Shown here: positions 20,585 to 33,575 of the stretch, piece by piece | How positions within the stretch are numbered: position 1 is the first letter of the stretch | How the letters are laid out: every line of letters begins with the position of its first letter | NCBI GenBank assembly: GCA_030848705.1 | Contig: CM061237.1 | Location: 84,687,910-84,751,909, forward strand | Length of the DNA: 64,000 bases | Reading direction: 5' to 3' | Source of the DNA: Heracleum sosnowskyi | Lineage: Eukaryota; Streptophyta; Magnoliopsida; Apiales; Apiaceae | Program-made: the position numbers and the translations under genes | The notes under the pieces: generated by a model | What the model was told of the DNA's origin: nothing | Database searches by the model: none | The model's input: only the letters and a program-made list of their open reading frames with translations

Positions 20585-22350
20585 TGTGGGAAATTAGGAC
20601 ACCTAAAAAGGGACTAACGTATGGCAAACACCGCCGGCTCAAGAATCAGCGGAGCTGCCTCTAACAAGCCCCCGACTGCTAGGACTTCCAATAGGGTCGT
20701 GAAAGATGCCGTGAGGGACACAAATGTGATAGTAGGTACCCTTCTATTAAACACCGTCAATGCAAATGTTTTATTTGATTCAGGAGCTACCAAGTTTTTT
20801 ATTTCGAGGGATTTCGCGAGACAGTTAAGACTTAGGGCGGAACCATTAAAAGAAGTATTAGAGGTAGAAATAGCAAATCGGGAAGTAATTCCAATTGATG
20901 AAATATTTATTGACTGTAGTCTAGAGATAGAAGGTCAATAGTTTCGTGTAGACTTGATTCCATTTAAATTAGGGGAATTTGATGTTATTCTGGGAATGGA
21001 TTGGTTGTCGAGCAATGGTGCTCAGATTGATTGTGAAAGAAAGAAAATTTGGATCAAAACGTCCGAAGGACGGGAGGTCGTGTTCAAGGGACAACGACAA
21101 ACCCGTAAGTTTTTCACCATGGCCCAAACCAAGAGGTTGTTGCGGCATGGGTGTGAGGCTTATTTAGCCTGTGTGATAGATACAAATCGAGAGGTTCCTA
21201 AGTTACAAAATATTCTTATAGTTAATGAATTTGAAGACATATTTCCGGAAGACCTTCCGGGATTACCACCTGATAGAGAGATAGAATTCGCTATCGAATT
21301 AGCTCCAGGGACGGCGCCAGTTTCGAAGGCCCCGTACAGGTTAGCTCCAGTAGAAATGAAAGAGTTAGCTATCCAATTGCAGGAATTGCTAGATAAGGGA
21401 ATGATAAGACCCAGTGTGTCACCATGGGGTGCACCAATGCTGTTTGTGAAAAAGAAGGATGGTAGTTTGAGATTGTGCATAGACTATCGAGAACTAAACA
21501 AGTTGACCATTAAGAACCGATATCCTTTACCAAGGATTGATGATTTGTTTGACCAGTTGAAAGACGCGGTTCATTTCTCAAAGATTGACCTAAGGACTGG
21601 ATATCACCATTTAAAGATAAAACCTGAAGATATACCCAAAACTGCATTTCGCACTAGGTATGGCCACTACGAGTTTTAGTAATGTCGTTGGGCTAACGAA
21701 TGCCCCACCAGCTTTCGTGGACCTAAAGAATAGAGTCTTCAAACGATATTTGGACAAGTGTGTCATAGTTTTTATCAATGATATTTTAGTCTACTCTAAG
21801 ACATAGGAAGAATATGTATAACACTTGAGGATAATGTTAAAGACGTTGAAAAAGGGAAGGTTGTATGCAAAGTTCTCCAAGTGTGAGTTTTGGATAATGG
21901 AAGTACAGTTCCTAGGCCATGTGGTCAACAGTGAGGGAGTACTAGTAGACCCTGCTAAGATAGAAGCCGTTTCAAATTGGGATAGACCAACCACCCCGAC
22001 TGAGGTGAGAAGTTTTGTAGGCTTAGCCGGGTATTATCGAAGATTTGTGAAAGATTTTGCCAAGATAGCAGCCCCACTGACCCGACTGACCCGAAAGACT
22101 GAGAAGTTTGAGTGGACTGAGAAATGCGAGAAGAGTTTTCGGGAATTAAAGAAGAGACTAGTCACCGCCCTGTGCTGGTACTGCCAGACGGGAAGGGAGA
22201 TTTTGTGATCTATAGCGACGCATCGCATAAAGGATTAGGGTGTGTGCTTATACAGCTCAGAAAGATAATTACATATGCATCCAGACGATTAAAGGAATAT
22301 GAGTTTAGATACCCTACACATGACTTAGAATTGACAGCGATAGTTTCGCT
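20585..22350 (+). pseudogene. pol: Element E pol: protease, RT, RNase H (broken)
   Basis: Protease LFDSGATKFFIS (about 20,775) and ILGMDWL are present. RT motifs LRLCIDYRELNKLTIKNRYP and FSKIDLRTGYHHL follow. Breaks: stop at 20939-20941, TAG at 21677-21679, further stops near 21,694 and 21,803, and a frameshift near 22,170 before the RNase H motif YSDASHKGLG. The RT catalytic box reads FINDIL (about 21,769-21,786), where the family has a double Asp, so one catalytic Asp is Asn. This would be inactive even without the stops. Sequence type is chromovirus-like. Confidence 0.85.
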
Positions 22351-23655
22351 TTAAAGATTGGAGGCACTACTTGTATGGAGAGAAGTGCGAGAATTATACA
22401 AATCATAAGAGCATTAGATACACTTTCCCAGAAAGAACTTAACATGAGAACAGAAAAGATAGCTAAAGCTAATCAAGGATTATGATGGTGGGATTCTTTA
22501 CCACCCAGGGAAGGCCAATGTGGTGGCCAATACCCTTGGTAGGAAAGAGAGACTTAAGATGATAACATCGTTGGATAAAGTTAATCCAAGGATTTGAGAA
22601 AATGGAAATTGAGGTTAAGATAACCGGAAATGGTATTGAGAGACTAGTTGAGATTGCAATGCAACCAGAATTGGTGCAGGGGATCAAGTTATGTCAAGAG
22701 CAAATGACGAGTGAAGGTATAAAGTCAATGTTGGAAAAAACATTAAAGACTGAGAAAGAATAATAAAGGAATCATAAGGTATTTTTACCGAGTTTGGGTT
22801 CCTAATGTTCAAGTGATAAAGGATGCTAATTTTCAGAAGGACTAATAAGAGGATCTGAAAGAATGAAGTTGAAGTTAAGAGTACAACAAGGATCATTTAA
22901 AAGTCCTGATTGAGCCTGAATAAATTAAGGAATAAAGATCTGTCAAAGAGAGACAGCTACACCGAGAGTAAAAGAAAGTTAAGGCAATGTTATTGTCGGA
23001 CGGATAAATAAAAGAATTTATCGATTGATAAACAAATATTGGATATGTCAGAAAATGAAGGCAGAACAAAGACCTAGTTGACTATCACAATTAGTAGAGA
23101 TTCCTGATTAGGAATGTAATTTTACTGTAATGGATTTTGTGATAGGATCAACAAGAATCAAGTCGGACTATGACGTCAATTGAGCTATAATTGATGGATC
23201 AAATGGGTCTACTCATATTTTGTTTTTAGCAAGAGATCTGTAATCGAAGAGTTACGAAAGAAATGGTTGGGTGACGTGGAGTTCCAGTCACCATCGTGTT
23301 AGATAAGGACCAATGAATGAACTCCCGATTCGGGAGGAGTTTTCCAAACATGTTTGGCAACGAGTGAGTGCGAGCACTACGTAGGATCCGCAGACCGGCC
23401 GAAAGAAACATTGCAGAAAACCGAAGTTACGGTAAGCGTTGTACCGCCGATTGCAAGAATAATCGGATGTTAATAAAGAACGGGTGTATAAGAGTACAAC
23501 CAGAATTGGCTTATAGAAAGCGTCTAGTAGATATCACAGACCGGAATGAGTAAGTGTTGTAATAAACCAGAGGGTTGAAGAGTCAACCTGGAAACTGGAG
23601 ATTTCTATATTGGAAAAGTAACCTCAGCTATTTTTTTAGATTCCGGGACGGAATC
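22351..23655 (+). pseudogene. Element E integrase remnant
   Basis: No long frame survives. Scattered translated fragments look like the integrase core (GVPVTIVLDKDQ-like around 23,277-23,315) and the end of pol. The terminal ATTCCGGGACGGAATCCTTT before the polypurine tract is the usual last segment of Tekay-like pol. Position between RNase H and the 3' LTR supports the call; domain limits cannot be drawn. Confidence 0.6.
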
Positions 23656-23658
23656 CTT

Positions 23659-23673
23659 TTAAGTAGGGGAGAC
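23659..23673 (+). other. Polypurine tract of element E
   Basis: TTAAGTAGGGGAGAC directly before the 3' LTR start (TGTAATA at 23674); the expected plus-strand primer, degraded by one pyrimidine. Confidence 0.75.
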
Positions 23674-26600
23674 TGTAATAACCCCAAATTTTGGACTTAG
23701 TTAAAATTTTTGATGAATAGTAAATTTGCACTGATGAATAGTAAATTTGCTGATGAAAAGTTTTTCAGACCACCCTATGTGGATGACCTGGAATGAATGT
23801 TTCGAAGTTATATTATTGATGTATAGGAAGAATAAAAGAATGTAAACGCGATCAGAATCAGGAGATTCCAACTTTGAATTTTGATCACTATTCATCGGAC
23901 AATCGAGGATGTATTGATTTGATAGTTTTGAGAAAGTATGTAGGATGAGAAATCCATGATCATACCTTAAACCAAGGTGAGAAAACTAGGACCACATATT
24001 AAACCAAGGTAGTGGAAAGATCAAGGAAGTATCCCCTAGCATTCGTACATAGAAACATTTTTTTTAAAACCACTTGAAACTATCACGAAACAAAAGCGTA
24101 AAAAATTATGGATTAAACCCTAACCAAAGGAGGAGTATTATATAAGATCATCAAGTGCAATATATAAGAGGATTGAGGATACAAATGATGACATAAGCAT
24201 GATGCAGAGGAGTGACATATGCATGACCAAGTGATGACAAAGTGGTGAATCACCACCTTGTCACCACTTTCACCACAACCACAAGATAAAAAGAGCCTTG
24301 TCATTGGTGACAAAACAAGATTATGGCCACACAAATTGAAAGAAAAAGTATTAAGGATTAATTAGACAAAACAAAAGAAAATCAAATCAAAGGAAACAAA
24401 AGCAAAAGAGATGCATCTTGAAGAACTAAACTTTCGGCCCCTTTTCTTCAACCAATCCCTTAAATAATTTTCTACCACTTCCACTCAACCATAAATCTTG
24501 ATCTTGGGCTTTAAATCACCCTCTTCCAATATCCAAGGTAGATCTCTAATCTTAGCCTCATCCATGGATGATAGCTTGGTCAAAAATGGATTCAAAGTTG
24601 ATGATGAATAGTGAAGTGAATAGTAAACTCATAAGATCTTGTTTTGTTTTGATGATTTTAGGTTTGATTAGCATAGTTAAGGAGAAAGGAAGGATATACC
24701 ACCCATATATAGCCTTTGTTAAGTTCCAAGGAAGGTATAAAACTTCTTCCCTTTTTGAGAATATGCTTGATCTAGTAGTTATAAGTGATTGTTTAAGAGT
24801 TATGTAGTAATGAAGCATGTATGAATGATTTTAAGCATGTTTGATGGTTGATTTGTGGATAAACTTATGAACTAGGGTATGACCATGTTTGGACAGAAAA
24901 TAGTAGTATTAGATTGAGGTTTGATTGGTGGTTGGTTGATTATGGATTGGTGGTTGTATTGAGTGTTTAAAAACACGGGAAGTACGTTTAAGCGCCGTTA
25001 CCATGTCGAATTTTACTTAGGTAGTTTAGACAGAAATCATGGTTACATTAAAGGGCATAAACATGAAGTTTCTGACCAGGAACATGTAGGCCCTGTTTCC
25101 TAGATTGTTTTAGCGAAAGAATTTTGTCGTTTCGATTTACGGTTTAGGAGAAACGTCCGTTTTAGTGAAAGCGGTTTCGCGTAACTAAGTAGTTCATTGC
25201 ATGAACTTTGAGATAGGGATCAAGCCCTTTAAAAATGGAATTGGATTGAGATATTAAAATGGATGCTAGTATGGATAATCTAGAAAGGAACCTAGAAGGT
25301 TTCGTGTTAAAACGATAAGTTGGTGATTTTATAAAAATACGCGAACGAAGGTTGCGCGAGTGAAATACCCTTAAGGGGATGGTTTAAAACAAGGAAATGG
25401 TAAAGGAAAAGTACTTGGGATTTGTGAATAGAGTTTCACCCAAACTTGTGACTTAAGAATTACGGAACGTCATGAGGTTATAGATGACCGAGAGCGAGAC
25501 GTTTGATTGTCATTAATAGAACTGGAGTGCTTAAGCTATAGCACATTAATTGGTTCTAAGGGACTGACTGAAATTGTATATCTTGTTATAGATCGACGCG
25601 CACACTCTCGAGCCCCCACTACCACACCACCAAGACACCAAGACAAGTTTTCAAACCCTACACCATATAATGATGTTGTTGTGATATATGTTGTGATATT
25701 GATAAATATGCTGCTTTAATGCTATGAAATGACTTATAAAATGTTTTCGCTTTTAATAAAAAGTTGTATAAGATATAAGGTTTATATGCTAGATTAATAC
25801 TAGCTATAAACCAATGTTAAAGGTTAAAGACTCTAAGTATAGAGTACTTGTACGATAGTTTAAAACTTAGACCGGGAGTCAAAGTATTATTTTGTTTTGA
25901 TCATACTGTCAGAAGCTGGAAGGTTCCAGGGACAGTTATATTTTAAAGATTTATTAAATATTCCAATATCTATATATTATTGGATATTTAATGTGAGATA
26001 TTTAAATAATATTATAATAAATATTATTTGAATATTATTTAATTAAGTGAATATTATTTTGAATATTCACTTAAATAATTTTATATTGAATAATAATTCA
26101 ATTCTTATTATTTGAAAATTTATTTAATTAAGTGAATATTATTTTGAATATTCACTTAAGTGGTTTATATTGAATAATAATTCAATACTTATTATTTGAA
26201 TGTAATTTAATTAAGTGAATATTATTTTGAATATTCACTTAAGTGGATTATTATTGAATAATAATTTAATATTTAATATTTGGGTATTTATTAAATATTC
26301 CAAATATGATTTAAAAATCATAGAACCTTATTATATTATTTAAGGTTCTACTATTTACACAACTTTCTGATCTTCAGAAAAGATATTTAAAACAGAGATT
26401 CCCAATTATCATCTTAAGATATTTAAGGATAATTAAATGTGAATAGTGTTTTCTAACTCATCGGAAATTGGGAATCTAGTTCAAGAATTCGAGGACAGAG
26501 TTTTACTTCCACTGTTCCTCTAAAATATCTATAGCTGGGGATGACTCCCCTATTCAAGTAAAGTATTTCAAACTTGCTAAACTCTGAAATTTCAATAAAC

Positions 26601-26849
26601 TCCCTGGTCATGATTCCAAAATACGTGGTAATCATCGGTAGTTTCGTTGACTAATGTCAACCCACACTTTGACTTACTCCTTTCAATATTCTGGAGTAAG
26701 GAATTCTGAACGGTTACAAAGTTTTGACAAGTGTTATTAAATATTCCAATATATATATAGTATTGGATATTTAATGTAAGATATTTAAATAATATTATTA
26801 TAAATATTATTTGGATATTTATTTAATTAAGTGAATATTATTTGGAATA
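23674..26849 (+). repeat. Element E 3' LTR, left part
   Basis: Aligns with 3024-6119 of the 5' LTR at high identity, with one extra palindrome unit of about 80 bp (26,160-26,240). Interrupted at 26849 by Copia A. No gene seen. Confidence 0.9.
26045..26240 (+). repeat. Palindrome array in element E 3' LTR
   Basis: Three copies of the 11-bp inverted repeat: 26045-26072, 26130-26157 and 26213-26240 (85- and 83-bp spacing), one more than in the 5' LTR. A fourth, diverged copy starting at about 26828 is cut by Copia A. Confidence 0.8.
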
Positions 26850-26866
26850 TGTTGCCCAGTAATACT

Positions 26867-26896
26867 CTATTGTAGAAGGGGGGTTGAATACAATAG
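26867..26896 (-). other. Conserved C-rich hairpin, element A LTR
   Basis: Sense strand: stem CTATTGTA / TACAATAG around the loop TTCAACCCCCCTTC. The same loop with different but still complementary stems occurs in C (41236-41270) and D (44290-44317). The other LTR of A (38289-38318) has one stem mismatch. Confidence 0.7.
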
Positions 26897-27277
26897 TATA
26901 AGATAATCGACTTCTTAATGTATATATCACAAATATGAAAGAAAGATAACAGCTTTATTAAATCTGATATAAAACTGTTACAAACTCTCTCAAGAAATTC
27001 TGATGTTCTTGAGTGCTGCTAGCTTACAAAAACTCTCTCAAGAAATTCTATGTTCTTAAGAGCTTCTATTCGATTATGTTCCCCTTATGTGTTGTGTGTA
27101 CATAAATCGAAACCAAAACTGTGTTTATATACTACACAGCTTCTCTATCAATGATAAGTCCTAATCAATAACAAAGATTGAAACCTATCTATAATTGATA
27201 GCTACATTCTACAAACCAGGAACCGACAGAATAAACTTCCATGTTTAACTAGACTCCAAATATAACTCGAAGTAGGA

Positions 27278-27392
27278 ATCCTGATCAGCTTCCAGTCCTG
27301 ATGATCAATCCTGATATGTATCTCAATCCTGACGACCATGTAATCCTGATGACGTCAGCAATCCTGATCAGTTGAGTCTAGCTCCTGACGAT
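27278..27392 (-). repeat. ATCAGGAT motif array in element A LTR
   Basis: Seven copies of ATCAGGAT or close variants (plus-strand TCCTGA) within 115 bp; eight copies in the other LTR at 38713-38842. The same core is found about 40 times inside the element, in the opposite orientation relative to the element sense strand. Confidence 0.85.
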
Positions 27393-27412
27393 CATTGAAT
27401 TCTGAACTAACA

Positions 27413-27432
27413 ATCTCCCCCAATCTCATACT
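27413..27432 (-). other. Polypurine tract of element A
   Basis: Sense strand GAGATTGGGGGAGAT immediately before the LTR; expected plus-strand primer. Confidence 0.8.
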
Positions 27433-27521
27433 TTGTGAAATAAAGTATAGATTCCTAAGATTCAATGATGTCAAAAACATATATACAAAATGTACAGAAT
27501 CTGCAGCAACAACTTATCTGT

Positions 27522-30500
27522 TTAAATTCTTTGATAGAACAGATTCATATTCAAGAAGTTGGATAACAAATTTTCTTCTTTTTCTTCAAGAATTTGAATC
27601 AGTCTTTCCTTAAGATTTATGAGTTCTTCATCTTCCTCATTAATCTGGTAGATATCTGCTCTGAGATTCAATATGGAGTTACTCTGAAGACTATGCTCTT
27701 CAAGCAAAAGATAAGCAATTTCCTTCCCATCAGGATTGAGAGTAAGATGAGTCATGCCAAAATTTACTTCTTTAACAGCAGTACCCCTTTGCATTTCCAC
27801 ATCCTGACCTCTTTGATTTAAGTACATGGGAGTATAATTACCATTGAAATTACTGTTTCCATCCATTCTTCTTCTTATTGTTGACAAAATCATGTCACTC
27901 CATTCTTTGCATATTTGATTCTTCGATCTCAAAAGATAATGAACATATTTCAGTTCCTGTGTAGTTTTCATCAGCAGATCTTGAATAGATAAAATCTTCA
28001 CACTACCATCTTTCATGAAGTACAAAAGCTTTTCTTTCTTGTCAAAACCATCATGACAATCTATAACTATATCAACAGCTAGTAAATTGTTCAGGTTTTC
28101 AGAAGTTAAAGTATCTCCAATTTCAGTTAAGGAGTAAGGATCAACATATGACATATTTATATATTCAGCATCCTTGTGTCCAATACCTCCTCTTGAATTA
28201 CTTGTCAATTGCTTCAGATTTGAAAACATCTTTAACCAGAGTGCTTTTGATCTAACCATCCCAGATAAATCAACAACACTTGAAGCGCTTGTAATAATTC
28301 CTCCAGACTGAAAATTGATAAGTGTATCACAACTTAATGTGCTAATATGTTTCCACTTCTTATCCTTTTCCTTTTCAAAGGCATAGCTTCTTTCCAGTGA
28401 AGATTCTTGTCTGCTTGGGTTCCTCCACACTCTTTTGTTTGAGAGTTTAAGCCTTTGTATATAGAGATTGAAATCTCTATTTGTTGATCTTGTAATTTCA
28501 CTTCTTCTGGCTTCTTCTTCTTCATCTACTTCCTTGTTGTGAGAATCAACCACAGTAGATAAAATTATCAAGTCAATCTCTTGCAGAATTTCAGAATCAT
28601 CAGGATCTTGAATATCATCAGGAACAACATCAGGATTAGATTCTTCAATTTGATTTGTATTGCAGAGAGTTGATTTTCTTGATTTTCTTCTCAATTCAGG
28701 TTCTTCTTCAATATTTCCATCATCACCAAAAGTAGATCTGTCAGGAACTACTAGAGTTTGAATAGGTTCAGGAATTTCTTCAATTCTTAACCCTCGAGAC
28801 CTTGTCTGTCTAGGTATTGTTTGAGTTGAAGAACCTCTTCTACTTCTTCTAGCTCATCTCCTACCTCTACCTCCTCTACCTCTGGCAGGAGCAGGGTTAT
28901 TAAAGCTTTCCATCATTTCTCTCTGTTGTCTTAAGAATTCTTCATGTGAGAGATCAGGATATTCTTCACTTGCTGTAGAGAGTGCTTTTCTTGCATATAA
29001 TTGTTGAACTCTTTTATCAGTGTGATATAGAGTAACAATTCTGCCATCTTTTGTAGAAAACTTCTGGAATAAATTTGATGCATCTTCAGGATTATCAATA
29101 AAAATATCTTCATCACCTTCAGGAATTGTAGCAAGAGTATGTCCATGACCAGGTGTCAGGATTTGTTCTTCCGTCAGGATCTGAGATTGCACCAACGTTC
29201 TTACTGTCTTAACTCCAGAATCAGAAACATGAGTTGACTGCGTTGTTTGACTTTGTGAAGTTTGAATTGTAGTCTTCATAACAGCAGCATCAGAGGTTTC
29301 TCCTTGTATCACTTTGTCACTACCATCATCTCCAGTATCATCATCATTATTCCTTAATACTAGATCAGGTGTGCATTTTGTCCGACTAACCTTCTCCCCC
29401 TTTTTGACATCAGGATTTGACAATAAATTCAAAATTAAGGAAAGAGAAGCTTGAATGTCAGTTACCTTGGTATCCAGAGAATCAATCCTTCTGTTGATAG
29501 AGGTTTGTTCAGAAATAACAGATTTCACTTGGGATTCTACTACCCTTAGCTGAAAAGCAGTAGGCACCTTTGTAAAATTTTGAGAAATATCATTCCTCAC
29601 CAACTCAGTTGAATTCTTGATAGAATCAATCTCACTTTTTAGACTTTTGGATAACAGAGTTGTAGCCTTCAGATGATTCTTCAAGTCTTGATTCTCTATA
29701 GATTTCACTGCAGCATAGGCATGTTCCAAAGCAGAAGAATAACTTACAGATTCAGCAGATCTGTGCCATGAATTGTTCCATTCATTCTGTCTAAGTGCCT
29801 CAGCAGGATTAAAGGAAGGAATAGAAAAATCTTGTCTCTGATCTTTCCCAGTGGAAGCTTTTCCAGCCATATATGTACTTGATGAACCAAAATTAGTTCC
29901 AAGATTAATTTTGAGTGATGTAGCAAGCTGTTCCTTCTCTTTTCGATTCTCATCATCATCACTATCATCAGAGTCATCATCATCAGTACTATGAGTATCA
30001 TCAGGATCAGGAATAGCTATACCTTTCATTTTATCCTGTGAATCTGTGATAGGATGATCCATTGGTCTTGAACGAAGTGGCTGTATCAGGATAGGTTCAG
30101 CATCAGGAGCACCACTAGCGTCAGGATGAACACCGTCAGGATTTGATATGCTTGCATCAGTATTTGCTACCAATGGTTCTTGTGGAGCTTGAGGTTCAGA
30201 AGCTTCTTCAACACTTTGAGTCAAAGGTTCTTGTGTGCTTCCATCATTGACAGTGTCCTCGACCAATCTTTGAACTTCATCTGCACCAGAAATCCCTTGA
30301 GCATTGTCAGGAAATTTCTCAGAAACTATAGCTTGGCCTGCATCTTCACTTTGAGAAGATGGTTCTTGTGTAGCTGGAATGTAGATGTCTTCATTCTCCA
30401 TTTGAGAAAATGGTTCTTGTGGGACCATTCCACTAGCTAAGCCTTCACTCAAACTTTGATTGAGTGGTTCTTGTGTGGCTGGATCATCAGAAAGAGCTGC

Positions 30501-32093
30501 TGAACCACTTTGAGGTTCAGGTTCTTGTGGGCTTGATCCTTTCAGTTTCTTTTGTCTCTGATAGACTAACTCTTCTGCCTTCCTTAGCTTTTCCATTGGA
30601 TGTTTTATCCCAAGATTGGAAGCAGCAGCACCATACTTCTCCCATGAAATATCAACATGTCTTTTTGTTGGAGAGTCCTGTGCTGGAGAGTCTGAAATAT
30701 TAACCACTTGACTTGGTGCAGCATCAGGAATACTAACATCAGGATTTGCTTGAGCAGTTGAAACTGATTGCTCATTCAGAATAGAAGTGTCATGTACATC
30801 AGTATCCTGCTTCTTTTCTAAAGGAATATGATACCTGCTTTTTGATAACTTCCTTTTCTTCTGTGGTGTAGACAATTGAACCACAGCTGCAGTAGCAGTA
30901 TCAGCAACTTCCTTATTCACATTCATCACAGAGGATATAGGTAAGTCATCCTCTGAGTCAGTCTCATCCCTGAGAACTAATTTTCTTTTAACAGAAACAG
31001 CCTCACCTCTCTTTGCAGCTTTCTTCACCAGGACCCCTTGTACACCCCCTTGTAACTTCTTTTTAGTGATAGGTGTAGAGGAAAAGTCCTTTGAACCTGA
31101 TTGCCTTCCTGACACATCAGTTCTAGCTGACTTCTTTGCTTTTACAACTAAAGTCTTTTGAGAGACATTAGAGGTGGCAGTTGACTGTTTAGACTGTTTA
31201 GGATGAATGCTTGGGTTAGGAACAAAGTGTGATTGGCCTTGCCCCATAGCATTGGAAATTAAACCATAACGAGTAGGCATTTTCCTATGCAAGAAAAACC
31301 TAACCTCATCAGGAATAAAAGCATTTCCTATGAAACCATTTGCCTTATCACTGTTGACTAAGGACTTAATATTATTCTCAGTAATTCTACAGACAGGTAG
31401 AATTACATCATCTTCAAAAACAACATTAGGACACAAGTGATTAAATATCAACTGTAAAAATCTAAGAAAACAGACAGAACCTAACTTATCTGATTTCCTA
31501 TCACTTAAAGCTTTCAAGATAAACGACCCATAATCAAACACTGTAGAATGGATAAGAGAGTACCTAATTTTGAGAGATCCTGATGGAAGAGCATCAAAAT
31601 TTGATGTCTTATTCAGGAAACAACGGCTGATCGTATCAAAGAAGAAATTCCATTCCTTCTTAAGCTTTGTCCTAAAGAGATTGCCATATCTCTTTACTTC
31701 ACCATTGTAGCCCAACTTTGTAACAAACTCAAAAAGAGTAGAGTCTGAAACATTAGCAGGAATAACATCACCAAGAACAGGTAAATGCAGGGCTTCCTCC
31801 ACAATTGCAGGAGTCACATAGTGAGTAATTCCATTATGTTCAAAACTCATCAAGATAGTGTCAGAATACCCTTTGTCAAAAGTAACTGAGTTCCACACCT
31901 GCATTACAAACTTAAAAGAAACACTTGCAGGTTCTGTTAAAGCAAACTTCAATGGGCTTGAAGCTAGAAAATCTTGAATGATATGAAACTCATTGGGTAA
32001 ATCTTGATGATTTAGAATAGCCACAAAATTGTTAGTGGCAAAAGTAACACCACTAATCACTGTTTGTTTGTTCATGAATGATGAAGACGCCAT
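27522..32093 (-). CDS. Element A third ORF (Sirevirus env-like), one internal TGA
   Basis: From ATG 32093 the frame runs 1,079 codons to TGA 28856-28854, then continues in the same frame to 27522, about 1,523 codons in all. The N-terminal 300 residues form a conserved globular part (FVAILNHQDLPNEFHIIQDF, LKKEWNFFFDTISR). The middle is a long disordered region with six QEP repeats and NPD-rich segments. A predicted coiled coil (SINRRIDSLDTKVTDI area, about 29,430-29,530) follows, then an Arg/Gly-rich patch at the TGA and a C-terminal part shared with B (LRADIYQ). The TGA fits CGA to TGA. No transmembrane segment is apparent. Position after RNase H matches the env-like ORF of Sireviruses; function unknown. 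Confidence 0.8.
30174..30525 (-). repeat. QEP coding repeats in element A third ORF
   Basis: Six occurrences of plus-strand GGTTCTTGTG (about 30175, 30227, 30363, 30413, 30467, 30513) encode TQEP or PQEP followed by a short Gln/Ser stretch. Irregular spacing of 45-135 bp suggests old internal duplications in a disordered region. Confidence 0.75.
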
Positions 32094-32591
32094 TGTAATT
32101 CTTAAAAAATCTTGAGAATTGATGTTTTGAAAATAGTTAGGGTTCGTGAGCACAGAGAGATAGAAAATCGAAAACTGATGATGAGAGAGTAATTAATGAT
32201 TTAGAATAAGTAAAAGTATTTTGTTAGAACAAAACTTTACTCTCAATAACAGGTGGCAAGATATGATTTGTGCACAAATAATTAGTGGACAGATTACGTG
32301 TGTAATTTAAATGAAACTGCACCGCTTTTTATGTGTATGTATATGTATATCTATAACAGTGCAACACACGCGCGCATACAGTTGTCCTACTAAAACTCAA
32401 CCGTCCATCAGCAGATACTGACGAAAAATTAGGCACAAATTAAGCAATGAAATACTGACCTGAACATCAGGATTGACCAGTTGACTTCCTGTCAGGATTG
32501 CATCCTATCAGGATTTGATCAACGAAAACATACCATTCTGAATAACCATCAGGATTTGACAGTTATCAGGATTTCCTCTCTGTAGTCTTTC
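32094..32591 (-). other. Element A spacer between RNase H and third ORF
   Basis: About 500 bp without ORF. The part next to the ORF is a CT-rich leader (plus strand 32,150-32,195), like a plant 5' UTR. Nearer RNase H are five TCAGGAT copies in about 110 bp (32,462-32,575). Could hold a promoter for the third ORF. Confidence 0.6.
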
Positions 32592-33575
32592 TCAGAAATT
32601 CTCAAAGTTCATCATTCCAAGTTCATTCACCAATTTATTGAAAGTAGCTTCAGGTAGTGGCTTGGTGAATATATTGGCTAGTTGTTGATCAGTAGGAACA
32701 AAGTGAAGTTCAATTGTTCCTTCCAGAACTTGTTCTCTTATGAAGTGATATCGAATACTGATGTGTTTAGTAAGAGAATGTTGAACTGGATTTCCTGTCA
32801 TTGCAATAGCACTTTGGTTATCACAATAAATAGGGATTTTTGAGTATGACAGGCCATAATCTAACAACTGATTTCTCATCCACATTATCCGAGCACAACA
32901 ACTTCCTGCAGCAATGTACTCAGCTTCTGCAGTTGAAGTGGAAATGGATTTTTGCTTTTTACTGAACCATGAAACTAGTCTTCCACCCAAAAACTGACAG
33001 CTTCCTGAAGTACTTTTCCTGTCTATTTTGCATCCTGCAAAATCAACATCTGAATAACCACACAACCCAAAATCTGATTCCCTTGCATACCAAAGGCCAA
33101 GTGAAGAAGTGCCTTTGAGATATCTGAAAATTCTTTTGACTGCAATCAGATGGGGTTCTCTAGGTTTTTCTTGAAATCTTGCACACAGACAGGTTGCAAA
33201 CATGATATCTGGTCTACTTTCAGTGAGATACAATAAAGAGCCAATCATTCCTCTGTAGTGAGTTACATCTACCTCAGCACCTTGATCAGGATCAAGTTTG
33301 GTAGCTGTAGCTATGGGAGTTGTAGCAGGAGAACTATCTTGCATGTTAAACCTTGTCAATAAATTCCTTGTATATTTAGACTGATTGATAAAAATCCCTT
33401 CACCAGTCTGTTTAACTTGAAGACCAAGAAAGTAACTCATTTCTCCCATCATGCTCATTTGATATCTTGACTGCATAAGCTTGGAAAACTTTTCACAAAG
33501 CTTATTGTTTGTTGACCCAAAAATGATATCATCAACATAAATCTGAACTAACAATAGCACCTCTTTTGAATCCAC
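32592..33575 (-). pseudogene. pol: Element A reverse transcriptase C-terminal half and RNase H
   Basis: 327 codons. Contains the RT catalytic box YVDDIIFGSTN (about 33,543-33,511), the SRYQMSMMGE segment, the RNase H segment with STSTAEAEYIAAGSC, and ends NELGMMNF. Frame is shifted by one against the preceding RT piece, at a deletion of roughly 45 bases near 33,570. In B the corresponding place encodes DKTLFYFNFGDD. The RNase H half looks intact. Confidence 0.9.

Larger units (their letters stand above)
26850..27412 (-). repeat. Element A LTR (downstream copy)
   Basis: 563 bp. On the sense (minus) strand it begins TGTTAGTTCAG. Seven TCCTGA-containing motifs lie at 27278-27392 (U3 side); a TATATAAAC box is near 27130-27122; a conserved C-rich hairpin is near the end (26867-26896). 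Confidence 0.93.
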
